Shown here: one piece after another, positions 7,634 through 16,703 of the stretch
How the letters are laid out: the number at the start of each line of letters is the position of its first letter
How positions within the stretch are numbered: position 1 is the stretch's first letter
Notes under the pieces: generated by a model
The model's input: the letters and a program-made list of their open reading frames with translations, nothing else
What the model was told of the DNA's origin: nothing
Database searches by the model: none
Position numbers and translations under genes: made by a program
From: Nitrospirota bacterium
Lineage (GTDB): Bacteria; Nitrospinota_A; UBA7883
Reading direction: 5' to 3'
Assembly: GCA_024275315.1 (NCBI GenBank)
Contig: JAJRZK010000001.1
Location: 1-64,000 of the forward strand
Length of the DNA stretch: 64,000 nucleotides

Positions 7634-10309
7634 TCAGTGCGCTTCGTCCCAATTGTCTCCGGCGTTGATTACGACAGCCAGGGGCACATCAAGCTCGGCG
7701 ACGTTTTCCATCTCTTCCCTGACAAGATGAGTCAATCGGTCGACTTCATCTTCGGGGGATTCGAACAGCAACTCGTCATGAACCTGAAGTATCATCCTCG
7801 ACGACAGTTTCTCCGTGGCGAGCCGACGGTCTATTGATATCATGGCAAGCTTGATCAGATCCGCGGCGCTCCCCTGTATGGGAGTGTTGATCGCGTTTCG
7901 TTCCGCAAACTCCCTGGCCTGTTTGTTGGACGAGTTTATTGCCGGCAGATAACGCCGCCGGCCCAGGAGCGTGACGGCATAACCATTTTTCCTGGTTTTT
8001 TCCAGCTCCCGACTGAAATATTTCCTGATCCCGGGATATCTGTCGAAATAGTTGTCTATATATCTTTGCGCCTCACCTCTTGGGATTTTAAGCTCGCGCG
8101 CAAGGCCGAAAGCGGTTTGGCCATAGATAATCCCGAAGTTCACCGTTTTGGCGACCCTGCGCATGTCCTCGGTAATCAAATCCGAATGAACGCCGAACAC
8201 TTCCGCGGCGGTCCTGGCGTGGATATCCTCGCCGTTATGAAAACTTTCCAGCAAAACTTTTTCAGAAGAAAAACAGGCGAGTAGCCTAAGCTCTATTTGC
8301 GAATAATCGGCGGAAACCAGCTTGTGTCCGGCAGGGGCGACAAAGGCTCTCCTGATCTCTCTGCCCAGCCCGGTGCGGACCGGTATGTTCTGAAGGTTCG
8401 GGTTGGACGAAGACAGCCTTCCGGTCGCTGTGACTGTTTGGTTGAAGGAGGTGTGAATTCGGCCGGTTGATGGATTGATCATTTTTGGCAAAGCGTCCAC
8501 ATAGGTGTTTTTCAGCTTCGCCAGACGCCTATACTCCACCACCAGCTCCGGCAACCGGTGCTTGGGCGCAAGGTTTTCCAGGGTGGCCTGATCGGTTGAA
8601 AAACCGGTTTTGGTTTTGCGTCCGTAAGGTAGTTTGAGCTTGTCGAAAAGAATCACGCCGAGTTGCTTGGGAGAGTTGATGTTAAACACCTCGTCAGCGG
8701 TTTCATATATTTTCTTCTCCATTTCGCCGATCCGGGTTCCCATGGACAAAGAAAGTTCCTTCAACACTCCGGCGTTCACCATCACGCCGTTTCGCTCCAT
8801 TTTGGCCAGAGTTACGGTCAAGGGTATCTCCACCTGTTCCAGGAGGTTCGCCAACAAGCTCTCGCTCCTGATTTTGCCGGCAAGCAACTTGGCGAGACGA
8901 TATGTCATATCCGCATCCTCGGCGGCGTATTCGGTGGCTTTGTCCACGGGGATCTTGTCGAAAGTGACACTCTTCGAGCCTGTGCCGCACACTTCGGAAT
9001 AGGGGATTGTTTTCTCGCCAAGGTACTCCCTCGACAGTGCGGACAACCCGTGCGACCTGGCGGGGTCGAGGAGGTATGAGGCGATCATCGTGTCGAAACC
9101 GACAGGATCAACGCCGATCCCCTCGGTATTGAGAACGATCATGTCGTATTTTATGTTCTGCCCATATTTCGGGATCGAGCCATCCTCGAGTAAACGCCTG
9201 ATTTCAGGATACACAACTTCCGGCGTCAGCTGGTCCGGGACGCCTTCATAATCATGCCGGAGCGGCAGATAATACGCCTTTCCCTCCTGGCACGAAAAGC
9301 TCACCCCCACGAGGCGCGCGTCCACGGGGTTCGGGGAGGTGGTCTCGGTATCCACAGCCAGCTCCCCGGAGCGGCGAATGTCTTTTATCATCGCCTGGAA
9401 AGTTTCGATATCGAGAACGGATATGTATTCACGCTCCACCGCCTGGCTGGAAGGCGCAAGGTCATCGATCATCGAGGTGAACTCAAGCTCGGTAAACAAC
9501 TCCCGCAGTTTTTTTGTGTCAGGTTCGCGCACTCTCCATTGATCCGGGTTAAAGTCAACCGGAGCGTCAAGACGGATAGTGGCGAGACGTCTGGATAACC
9601 TGGCCTGGTCGGCGAATTCAAGAAGGTTCTCGCGCAGTTTCTTCCTGGTCATGGTTTTCGCCGCTTCAAGCGCCGCCTCCATGCTTCCATATTCTTTCAT
9701 CAGGGCTATGGCCGTTTTCTCGCCCACGCCCGGCACGCCCGGGATATTGTCGGAAGAATCCCCCATTAGCCCCAGCACGTCAGCGACTTTTTCCGGAGCG
9801 ACCCCGAATTTTCGCTCCACCTCGTCCGGGCCAATACTTATATCCTTCATGGAATCGAGCATGTGTATGCCTGGTCTTATAAGTTGCATCATGTCTTTGT
9901 CGGAAGAGACTATAACCACGTCGTATCCCTTCGCCGCCGCCTTTACCGCCACAGTGCCGATGACATCGTCCGCCTCGTATCCGGGAATCCTGACCGTCGC
10001 AAGATTGTAGCAATCAGCCAGCCGGTTGATATATGGAAGCTGGGCTACAAGGTCTTCGGGCATGTCGGGCCGGTGCGCCTTGTATAAATCGTACATCTCG
10101 TGGCGGAACGTTTTTTCCTTGCTGTCAAAAGCGATCATGGCCAGATCCGGCGTTTTTTCTTTCAGAATTTTTTTAAGCATCAGCGCGAATCCATATACCG
10201 CGTTCGTGGGCACACCCCTGGAATTGGAAAGCAACTGTCTTATGGCGAAATAGGCGCGATAATAATATCCGGCGCCGTCGATCAGGTATAAAATAGGTTT
10301 TTTAGGCAT
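7634..10309 (-). CDS. polA: DNA polymerase I
   Basis: The 891-residue enzyme fills gaps and removes RNA primers during replication and repair. The order is a 5' nuclease (YLIDGAGYYYRAYFA at the N-terminus; GDSSDNIPGVPGVG in the helix-hairpin-helix), a 3'-5' exonuclease and a family A polymerase. The exonuclease keeps its metal residues (DTETT, the YGQNIKYD segment and YAAEDAD), so proofreading is probably active. Polymerase motifs A (DYSQIELRLL), B (around VNFGIIYG) and C (QVHDELLFE) are intact. It starts only 31 bases from the divergent RND adaptor gene. Confidence 0.98.
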   Translation of the reverse strand: MPKKPILYLIDGAGYYYRAYFAIRQLLSNSRGVPTNAVYGFALMLKKILKEKTPDLAMIAFDSKEKTFRHEMYDLYKAHRPDMPEDLVAQLPYINRLADCYNLATVRIPGYEADDVIGTVAVKAAAKGYDVVIVSSDKDMMQLIRPGIHMLDSMKDISIGPDEVERKFGVAPEKVADVLGLMGDSSDNIPGVPGVGEKTAIALMKEYGSMEAALEAAKTMTRKKLRENLLEFADQARLSRRLATIRLDAPVDFNPDQWRVREPDTKKLRELFTELEFTSMIDDLAPSSQAVEREYISVLDIETFQAMIKDIRRSGELAVDTETTSPNPVDARLVGVSFSCQEGKAYYLPLRHDYEGVPDQLTPEVVYPEIRRLLEDGSIPKYGQNIKYDMIVLNTEGIGVDPVGFDTMIASYLLDPARSHGLSALSREYLGEKTIPYSEVCGTGSKSVTFDKIPVDKATEYAAEDADMTYRLAKLLAGKIRSESLLANLLEQVEIPLTVTLAKMERNGVMVNAGVLKELSLSMGTRIGEMEKKIYETADEVFNINSPKQLGVILFDKLKLPYGRKTKTGFSTDQATLENLAPKHRLPELVVEYRRLAKLKNTYVDALPKMINPSTGRIHTSFNQTVTATGRLSSSNPNLQNIPVRTGLGREIRRAFVAPAGHKLVSADYSQIELRLLACFSSEKVLLESFHNGEDIHARTAAEVFGVHSDLITEDMRRVAKTVNFGIIYGQTAFGLARELKIPRGEAQRYIDNYFDRYPGIRKYFSRELEKTRKNGYAVTLLGRRRYLPAINSSNKQAREFAERNAINTPIQGSAADLIKLAMISIDRRLATEKLSSRMILQVHDELLFESPEDEVDRLTHLVREEMENVAELDVPLAVVINAGDNWDEAH

Positions 10310-10340
10310 GGTTCCACGATTATATGATTAAATAATTCCC

Positions 10341-11453
10341 ATGTTCAATCACTGTCAGCGCTGGCGCTTTACAGCTTCATCTGTGTTAGCAGGTTTTATG
10401 GTCGCCTGCATGTCCAACGGCGCCATCGCTGTCGCCCAAGGTAAAAAGCAGGGCCGCCCGCCCGCGTCTGTCGAGGTTGCGCAAGTAATTGAAAAAAACG
10501 TCTCCGCCTCGGTCGACATGGTGGGCTCTGTCAAGGCTCTTACCATGACCGTCGTCTCCGCTGAAGCTCCAGGCAGGATAACAGACTTTTCCAAAAAGGA
10601 GGGGGACGAGGTTTCGCTTGGTGAGACCGTTGTCGCCCTGGATGAAACCGTATACAAAATAAAAGTCCGTGAAGCGTTAGGTAGCCTGGATAGCGCGAGG
10701 GCTAACCTGAAAAAAACCGAGCTGGCCGCAAGACGGACCACGGAGCTTTATCGGCAAAAAATAGCGTCCCTGGAAAACAAGCAGAACGCGGATCTCGATG
10801 TGGACTCGGCGAAGGCGAACGTAAAGCTCAGGGAAGCCGAGCTCGACCTCGCCAGATATAACCTGTCCCGCCTCAGGGTAACGTCGCCTTTCAGCGGGTT
10901 TATCACCAGAAAATTTGTGGATGCGGGAGCCTGGGTGGAAAAGGGGGAAAATCTGTTTGAAGTTGTCGACACTCACAAGGTGGAGATCATCATCGAAATT
11001 CCGGAACACCTCATGTCCGCTGTCAACCCGTCCGGCGAGGTTTCGCTTATGTTCGACGCGTATCCGGGAAAAGATTTCACAGGAGAGATCGTGGCTGTAG
11101 TTCCCAAGGCCAATACGAATACCCGCACTTTCCCTGTCAGGATAGTAATGGAAAACCCGGGGTATCTGGCCAGGGACGGGATGTTCGTCCGTGTGAAAAT
11201 ACCGTTGGAACAGAAAAAAAAGGCGACGCTGATCCCCCGGGACGCAATAGTGTGGAGAGAGAGAAAGGCTCTTGTGTTCACCGTCGATGAAAATGGAACG
11301 GTAAGGTCGATCGTTGTTACGCTTGGTCGTCAATATGGAGAGCTGGTTGAGGCCGGGGGAGATATAACGCCGGGGCAAAAACTCGTTGTCACGGGCAACG
11401 AGATACTGCGCGACGGACAGCAGGTGATGGTCATAGGGCGCAAAGCGCCATAA
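10341..11453 (+). CDS. RND efflux periplasmic adaptor (membrane fusion protein)
   Basis: The 370-residue protein has an N-terminal export signal ending near AVAQG. A lipoyl/hairpin region follows (residues about 60-180: GRITDFSKKEGDEV, then the helical hairpin and SPFSGFITRKFVDAGAWVEKGE), then beta-barrel and membrane-proximal parts. Such adaptors bridge an inner-membrane RND pump to an outer-membrane tunnel. The pump gene follows after 74 bases, so they form an operon; no outer-membrane factor gene is present here. The ribosome site of the ATG at 10341 is weak. The substrate is unknown. Confidence 0.9.
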   Translation: MFNHCQRWRFTASSVLAGFMVACMSNGAIAVAQGKKQGRPPASVEVAQVIEKNVSASVDMVGSVKALTMTVVSAEAPGRITDFSKKEGDEVSLGETVVALDETVYKIKVREALGSLDSARANLKKTELAARRTTELYRQKIASLENKQNADLDVDSAKANVKLREAELDLARYNLSRLRVTSPFSGFITRKFVDAGAWVEKGENLFEVVDTHKVEIIIEIPEHLMSAVNPSGEVSLMFDAYPGKDFTGEIVAVVPKANTNTRTFPVRIVMENPGYLARDGMFVRVKIPLEQKKKATLIPRDAIVWRERKALVFTVDENGTVRSIVVTLGRQYGELVEAGGDITPGQKLVVTGNEILRDGQQVMVIGRKAP

Positions 11454-11527
11454 CCGCGGCTTAAAAAACATCCTTCCAAAATGAGATCCTTCCACGAAAA
11501 CGGCCCGAGCAAGGAGCTATTACACGC

Positions 11528-14500
11528 ATGTGGTTGATCCGGTTCTCGATACACAACCCGGTCACGGTGACCGTGGCCACCCTGCTTGTCGGGTTGTTCG
11601 GCGGTTTGTCGCTGGCGAATATCCCTATCCAGATGAAGCCGACGGTAGACAAGCCTGAGATAAGAATCACCACAAACTATCAGGGCGCCGCTCCCCAGGA
11701 GGTCGAGGAGCAGATCACCATCCCCATGGAGGAGAAACTTCAGGCCGTCGAAGGCCTAAAACGGATCACTTCGACCTCCAGGGAGGGCTCCTCGAACGTG
11801 GAGCTGGAGTTTGAATGGGGGGTGAACAAGGATATAACGGTTGTCGATATCATCAAACGGCTGGCGAGAATCGGAGATTTTCCTGAAGGAGCGGACGAAC
11901 CCATCATCTTCGCCGGCACCAGCTCCGAACTCAGACCCATATACTGGGCCACGATGAGAGGCTCCATGCCGGTGAATAAAATGCGGCAGGTGGCCGAGGA
12001 TTTTATCGCCCCGAGGTTCGAGCGAATCGAGGGCGTCGGTGAAATACGTGTTTATGGAGGTGAAGAACGCGAGATCCTGGTTGTGGTGGATTTCAAGGCG
12101 CTATCCGCCAGGGGCCTTGTCATCTCCGACGTTTTCGACGCCCTGCGACGCGAGAACATGAATGTCCGCGGCGGGCATATCGACCAGGGGAAACGCAGAT
12201 ACCTGGTGCGCACGGTCGGTTTGTTCAGGAACATACGTGATATCGAGTCGGTAATCATCAGGAAAGACAGGAACTCCGCGCCGGTGTATATGCGGGATAT
12301 CAGCAAGGTATACGACACTTTCAAGGAGCGATCCTCCATGGTGAGGATCATGGGCCAGCCGGCGGTTGCGTTCGGGATAGTGAAAAAGACCGGGGCGAAC
12401 ACGATTCAGGTCATCAACGAAATAGAGAAAACCATAAAAAAACTTAACTATGAACTGCGATCGAAATCTGTGGCGATATACGAAAGCTACGATTCCAGCG
12501 ATTATATCTGGGAATCCATCAGATTCGTATCCTCCAACCTCGCTTATGGCGCCTTTCTGGCCGTGGCGGTGCTGATACTTTTCCTTAAATCTTTCAGAAG
12601 CACCCTGGTCATAGGCGTTTCCATCCCAATAGTGGTCGTATCCGGATTTATACTTCTGGGCGTTTTCGGCAGGTCGATAAACATAATCTCAATGGCGGGC
12701 ATGGCGTTTGCCGTTGGCATGGTTGTCGACAACGCCATCGTAGTCCTGGAAAACATATACCGCCACCTGCAAATGGGTAAAGACAGGATGGAAGCCGCTC
12801 TCGACGGCACGGTAGAGGTTTGGGGGGCGGTTCTCGCCTCCACTCTGACGACCCTGGCCGTGTTCATACCAATCATGTTTGTCAAGGAGGAGGCGGGGCT
12901 CCTTTTCAAGGATATCGCCATCGCCATCTCATGCTCGGTCTTTGTCTCTCTGATAGTGTCGGTGACGGTAATACCCATGCTTGCGGCCAGGTTCATGGTG
13001 GCTGGAAAAAGTCTTGAGGGGAGCGTCGGGCGGGTGGTAAGCAGGATTTTGTCGCTGGATTCCGTCGGCCTGGCCGTCAGCCGGTTGTTTACGGGTATCG
13101 TACAAAAACTTTCAGGGGCGGGGCTCGCTATCAAGTTCGCCATAGTGATCGTTATCGTAACCCTGGCCGGGTCCACTATCCCCCTGGCGCCGAAGATGGA
13201 GTACCTGCCCAAAGGCAACAGAAACCTGATATTCGTTATCTTCAAGCCCTTTGTCGGATCCAACATGGAGACCATGCAAAAACATTCAGACAAGATCGCG
13301 GAAAAAATCATGGCTGTTCCCGATGTCAAATACATATTTCACGTCATATCCGCCAGGTTCAGCGGTATCGGTATAAGGGTCAGGGAGGAAAGCAGGCTCA
13401 AGATGGGGGAAGTGGCGGCGAAAATAAATAAAGTCATAGCCGGGTCCCCGGGATTCAAACATGTGGCCGCCTTTCAGACTCCCCTGTTTTCCAGGCTGCT
13501 GGGGTCGGATATGGAAATAGAGGTACGCGGTCTGGAAATGGACAGGATAGCCACCATAGCGGGACAGATTCAAAAGAAAATTTACGGGACCCAAGGGGTT
13601 CTGTTTGTCCGCTCGAACCTGGAGACAGGGGCGCCTGAATACCAGGTGCGTATAGACCGGGAGCGGGCGGCGGACTTGGGGCTGTCAGTCAGCGACATAG
13701 CCGAGGTTGTGGAAACGCTGGTCGCCGGCAAGAAGGCGACGCTGTTCAAGACCGGCGGCGAGGAGTACGATATCACTGTCAAGGGCGCCGAAGAGGCGTT
13801 TACCAACCGTCATTCCCTGGAAGATATCATGATCTACGGCAAAGATGGTGTCGCAATCCGGCTCGATTCGGTGGCGAAAGTGGTGGAGACCTCTGGCCCG
13901 AGCCAGATCAACCATATAGAGATGGACCGGGCAGTCTCCCTGTCTGTGACGCAAAACCCGAAAATCGCGTTGCAGACCATGGTCGAGTCGATAAACAAAA
14001 ATGTCCTCGACCCGATCCGTCAAAGTCTGGAGTATGGCTATTCGATTTCCATTTCCGGCTCTGCCAGCGACCTTGAACAGACCGCAAAAGCGCTGTCCGG
14101 GTCGTTCATTTTGGCCGTTGTAATCGTATATCTGCTGATGTCGGCTCTGTTCGAGTCGTTCATATATCCGTTACTGATAATGTTCTCCGTGCCATTGGCG
14201 GCTTCCGGAGCGATTCTGGGCCTGTGGGCGACAGGGTCGAAGCTTGACGTGTTGACCATGCTTGGTTTTATCATCCTGACAGGAATAGTCGTCAACAACG
14301 CCATCCTGCTGATTCACCAGACGGTGCGAAACCATCAATACGCAAAAATGAAGAGGAAAACAGCCCTGCTCGAAGCGGTCAAATCCCGAATCAGGCCGAT
14401 TTTCATGAGTTCGGTGACCACCGTGTTCGGCATGCTCCCTCTCGTGATTCGCGGAGGGGCCGGGTCGGAGCTCTATTCCGGGCTGGCGGCGGCGATTGTG

Positions 14501-14593
14501 GGAGGGTTGACGGTTTCCACCCTGTTCACCCTTGCTTTGATACCCGTGCTGTATCTTATACTCGTAGACATCCAGGCCAGGGCAGGGGCGTAG
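11528..14593 (+). CDS. RND-family efflux pump, inner-membrane subunit (AcrB/HAE1 type)
   Basis: The 1021-residue protein has the RND layout: one membrane helix at the N-terminus, a large periplasmic porter domain, helices 2-6 near residues 335-500, a second porter domain, and helices 8-12 near the C-terminus. The N-terminus WLIRFSIHNPVTVTVATLL and the segment ITTNYQGAAPQEVEEQIT are typical. Membrane helix 4 keeps the proton-relay aspartate (GMAFAVGMVVDNAIVVLENI). It is powered by proton import and works with the adaptor encoded just upstream. Drugs, lipids or other hydrophobic substrates are possible; sequence alone does not decide. Confidence 0.95.
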   Translation: MWLIRFSIHNPVTVTVATLLVGLFGGLSLANIPIQMKPTVDKPEIRITTNYQGAAPQEVEEQITIPMEEKLQAVEGLKRITSTSREGSSNVELEFEWGVNKDITVVDIIKRLARIGDFPEGADEPIIFAGTSSELRPIYWATMRGSMPVNKMRQVAEDFIAPRFERIEGVGEIRVYGGEEREILVVVDFKALSARGLVISDVFDALRRENMNVRGGHIDQGKRRYLVRTVGLFRNIRDIESVIIRKDRNSAPVYMRDISKVYDTFKERSSMVRIMGQPAVAFGIVKKTGANTIQVINEIEKTIKKLNYELRSKSVAIYESYDSSDYIWESIRFVSSNLAYGAFLAVAVLILFLKSFRSTLVIGVSIPIVVVSGFILLGVFGRSINIISMAGMAFAVGMVVDNAIVVLENIYRHLQMGKDRMEAALDGTVEVWGAVLASTLTTLAVFIPIMFVKEEAGLLFKDIAIAISCSVFVSLIVSVTVIPMLAARFMVAGKSLEGSVGRVVSRILSLDSVGLAVSRLFTGIVQKLSGAGLAIKFAIVIVIVTLAGSTIPLAPKMEYLPKGNRNLIFVIFKPFVGSNMETMQKHSDKIAEKIMAVPDVKYIFHVISARFSGIGIRVREESRLKMGEVAAKINKVIAGSPGFKHVAAFQTPLFSRLLGSDMEIEVRGLEMDRIATIAGQIQKKIYGTQGVLFVRSNLETGAPEYQVRIDRERAADLGLSVSDIAEVVETLVAGKKATLFKTGGEEYDITVKGAEEAFTNRHSLEDIMIYGKDGVAIRLDSVAKVVETSGPSQINHIEMDRAVSLSVTQNPKIALQTMVESINKNVLDPIRQSLEYGYSISISGSASDLEQTAKALSGSFILAVVIVYLLMSALFESFIYPLLIMFSVPLAASGAILGLWATGSKLDVLTMLGFIILTGIVVNNAILLIHQTVRNHQYAKMKRKTALLEAVKSRIRPIFMSSVTTVFGMLPLVIRGGAGSELYSGLAAAIVGGLTVSTLFTLALIPVLYLILVDIQARAGA

Positions 14594-14607
14594 GACAGCC
14601 CCTTTTT
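14584..14607 (+). terminator. Terminator of the RND operon
   Basis: AGGGGC (14584-14589) and GCCCCT (14598-14603) pair around an 8-base loop that contains the stop codon, followed by five T. It is compact and well placed before coaBC. Confidence 0.6.
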
Positions 14608-14663
14608 CATGTCCGGCGATCCGTCGCGTGTATAATATCAATATTGGAAAATAAATTTTACAG

Positions 14664-15893
14664 ATGATGTCAAAAACCAAAATAGTACTCGCTGTGACCG
14701 GCAGTGTGGCCGCGTACAAATCCGCGGAGATTGCCAGAAGGCTTATGGACGAAAGCCTGAGCGTCCACGTGGCCATGACCGCCAACGCGGAAAAATTTAT
14801 CACCCCCCTGACGTTCGCGGCGTTGACGGGAAACCATGTTTTGCGTCACGGTTATCCGGCTCCGGGCGATGATCCCATGCCCCACATCACGTTTCAACGC
14901 GGCGCGAGCCTGATCCTGATCGCCCCGGCCACAGCCAATATCATCGGCAAGCTGGCCAACGGTATCGCCGATGACATGTTATCCTCCATGCTGATGGCGT
15001 CCGACGCGCCTGTGCTTGTGGCTCCGGCCATGAACGCAAATATGTATAATCATCCATCCGTCCGGAAAAATATAGAAACGCTAAAACAGCTCGGCGCCGG
15101 TTTCATAGGCCCGGCGACGGGAGAGCTGGCGTGCGGCGAAACGGGCGAGGGGAAAATGGAGCGGGTGGAAAACATAGTAAGCCAGGTCCTGGACAGGCTT
15201 GATCTTGGCCGTGATTTGCTGGGCAGGAAAATTCTGGTAACCGCCGGCGGGGCCAGAGAGCCGATAGACCCGGTCCGGTTTATCGGCAACAGGTCATCCG
15301 GTAAAATGGGTGTGGCGATCGCGCAAGCGGCCGCAAGACGCGGGGCGGATGTTACACTGGTCGCCGGAGCGATGGAAATCCCCGTTCCCGAAGATATAGA
15401 GACAATTTACGCCCCGACCGCTCTGGAAATGATGAGGACGGTACAAGAGAGGTTCACCGATTCGGATGTTCTTGTTATGGCCGCCGCGGTTGGCGATTAT
15501 CGGGCTAGAAGTGTAGCTTCCGGCAAGATCAAGGAAAAAGAGAGCTGGGACCTTTCGCTGGTGAGGAATCCGGACATCATCGCAAAAATGTGCGCGTTGA
15601 GGAACAAGCAGATCGTGGTTGGTTTCGCCGCGGAGACTGACAATGCGGAGAAGAGCGGACGTGAAAAACTGCTCAGGAAAAACATGGATATGATAGTTGT
15701 AAACGACGTGTCCCGCGATGACATAGGGTTCGGGTCCGACTATAACGAAGTGGTTATCATCACCAGGTCGGGGGAGACCATCAAACCTCAGAAAATGTCG
15801 AAAAGAGAAATTGGGGAAATAATCCTTGACCGGATCGCCGGCATGTTGACCGGCGGATACGGCGACCGCGGCTTGGTTGGAGGGCGGACGTGA
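14664..15893 (+). CDS. coaBC: Bifunctional phosphopantothenoylcysteine decarboxylase/synthetase
   Basis: This 409-residue enzyme makes 4'-phosphopantetheine precursors for coenzyme A. The N-terminal CoaC flavoprotein half shows the start VLAVTGSVAAYKSAEIAR, the active-site histidine in PHITF, the PAMNANMY motif and the redox cysteine in ACGETGEGKM. The C-terminal CoaB half begins near residue 190 (ILVTAGGAREPIDPVR, then NRSSGKMG) and binds CTP. A TATAAT box lies 28 bases upstream of the ATG. Its stop overlaps the next start by 4 bases (GTGA), so it is co-translated with the glycosylase gene. Confidence 0.96.
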   Translation: MMSKTKIVLAVTGSVAAYKSAEIARRLMDESLSVHVAMTANAEKFITPLTFAALTGNHVLRHGYPAPGDDPMPHITFQRGASLILIAPATANIIGKLANGIADDMLSSMLMASDAPVLVAPAMNANMYNHPSVRKNIETLKQLGAGFIGPATGELACGETGEGKMERVENIVSQVLDRLDLGRDLLGRKILVTAGGAREPIDPVRFIGNRSSGKMGVAIAQAAARRGADVTLVAGAMEIPVPEDIETIYAPTALEMMRTVQERFTDSDVLVMAAAVGDYRARSVASGKIKEKESWDLSLVRNPDIIAKMCALRNKQIVVGFAAETDNAEKSGREKLLRKNMDMIVVNDVSRDDIGFGSDYNEVVIITRSGETIKPQKMSKREIGEIILDRIAGMLTGGYGDRGLVGGRT

Positions 15894-16684
15894 GCGAGAA
15901 CGAGGAGATACTGGCCAAGCTTGCCGAGCTGAAGCTGAACCTGGAGACGCTTCAGTTGCATGGCCATGATCTGATCGACGGCTCCACCCGGAGCGACTGG
16001 ATCTCCGCGCTCAGGGAGATGGCCGAGGGAGGATCCGCCCAAGAGGCGCGTCGTATATTCGGGCAGGAGAGTGAACCGCCTGAAAAACAACCATCCACAG
16101 ATTCGGCTCAAAAGTTTTTTGCGATGGGAAACCTGGCCGGGATCGCCGGTGAAACTGCAAAGTGTGAGTTGTGCGCCCTGTCGAAAACACGAACTAAGGT
16201 GGTGTTCGGCTCGGGCGACCCGAACGCCAGGTTGATGTTCATAGGCGAGGCTCCCGGCGCCGAAGAGGACAAGCAAGGAGCGCCTTTTGTGGGCAGGGCG
16301 GGTAAACTGCTGACAGACATGATAACCGCGATGGGGCTGGATCGGGGCTCTGTTTATATCGCCAACATATTGAAGTGCAGACCGCCGGGCAATCGCGACC
16401 CGAAGCCGGAGGAGGTCAAAGCGTGCGAACCCTATCTTAAACGGCAGATCGCATCCATCGGGCCGGAGGTCATATGCGCGCTGGGAGCGGTTTCGGCAAA
16501 AACACTTCTTGACACCCAAACACCCATATCAAGATTGCGGGGGGAATTTCATACGTACCAGGGCATTCCGTTGGCGCCCACGTATCATCCCGCCTACCTG
16601 TTGCGCAATCCGGGGGCGAAATCCGAGGCGTGGAAAGATCTCCAGATGATAATGGAAAGGCTTGGCCTGCCAGGGTCCGGATGA
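15890..16684 (+). CDS. Type-4 uracil-DNA glycosylase (Fe-S)
   Basis: This 264-residue protein removes uracil from DNA. A variable acidic N-terminal 85 residues is followed by the family-4 core. Two cysteines in [14 protein letters not shown] and two flanking [13 protein letters not shown] (ILKC before, AC after) are the expected [4Fe-4S] ligands. The active-site segment [20 protein letters not shown] and the histidine motif [10 protein letters not shown] are intact. It starts at GTG, overlapping the coaBC stop by 4 bases. The N-terminal extension resembles the region related to phage DNA polymerase fusions in this family. Confidence 0.93.
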   Translation: MSENEEILAKLAELKLNLETLQLHGHDLIDGSTRSDWISALREMAEGGSAQEARRIFGQESEPPEKQPSTDSAQKFFAMGNLAGIAGETAKCELCALSKTRTKVVFGSGDPNARLMFIGEAPGAEEDKQGAPFVGRAGKLLTDMITAMGLDRGSVYIANILKCRPPGNRDPKPEEVKACEPYLKRQIASIGPEVICALGAVSAKTLLDTQTPISRLRGEFHTYQGIPLAPTYHPAYLLRNPGAKSEAWKDLQMIMERLGLPGSG

Positions 16685-16703
16685 GTGAACCGGGGAATTT
16701 GCG

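Noticed and set aside
14606-14636. Full sigma-70 promoter before coaBC
   Set aside because: The TATAAT at 14631 is perfect, but no acceptable -35 box lies at the right distance; noted only as a possible -10.
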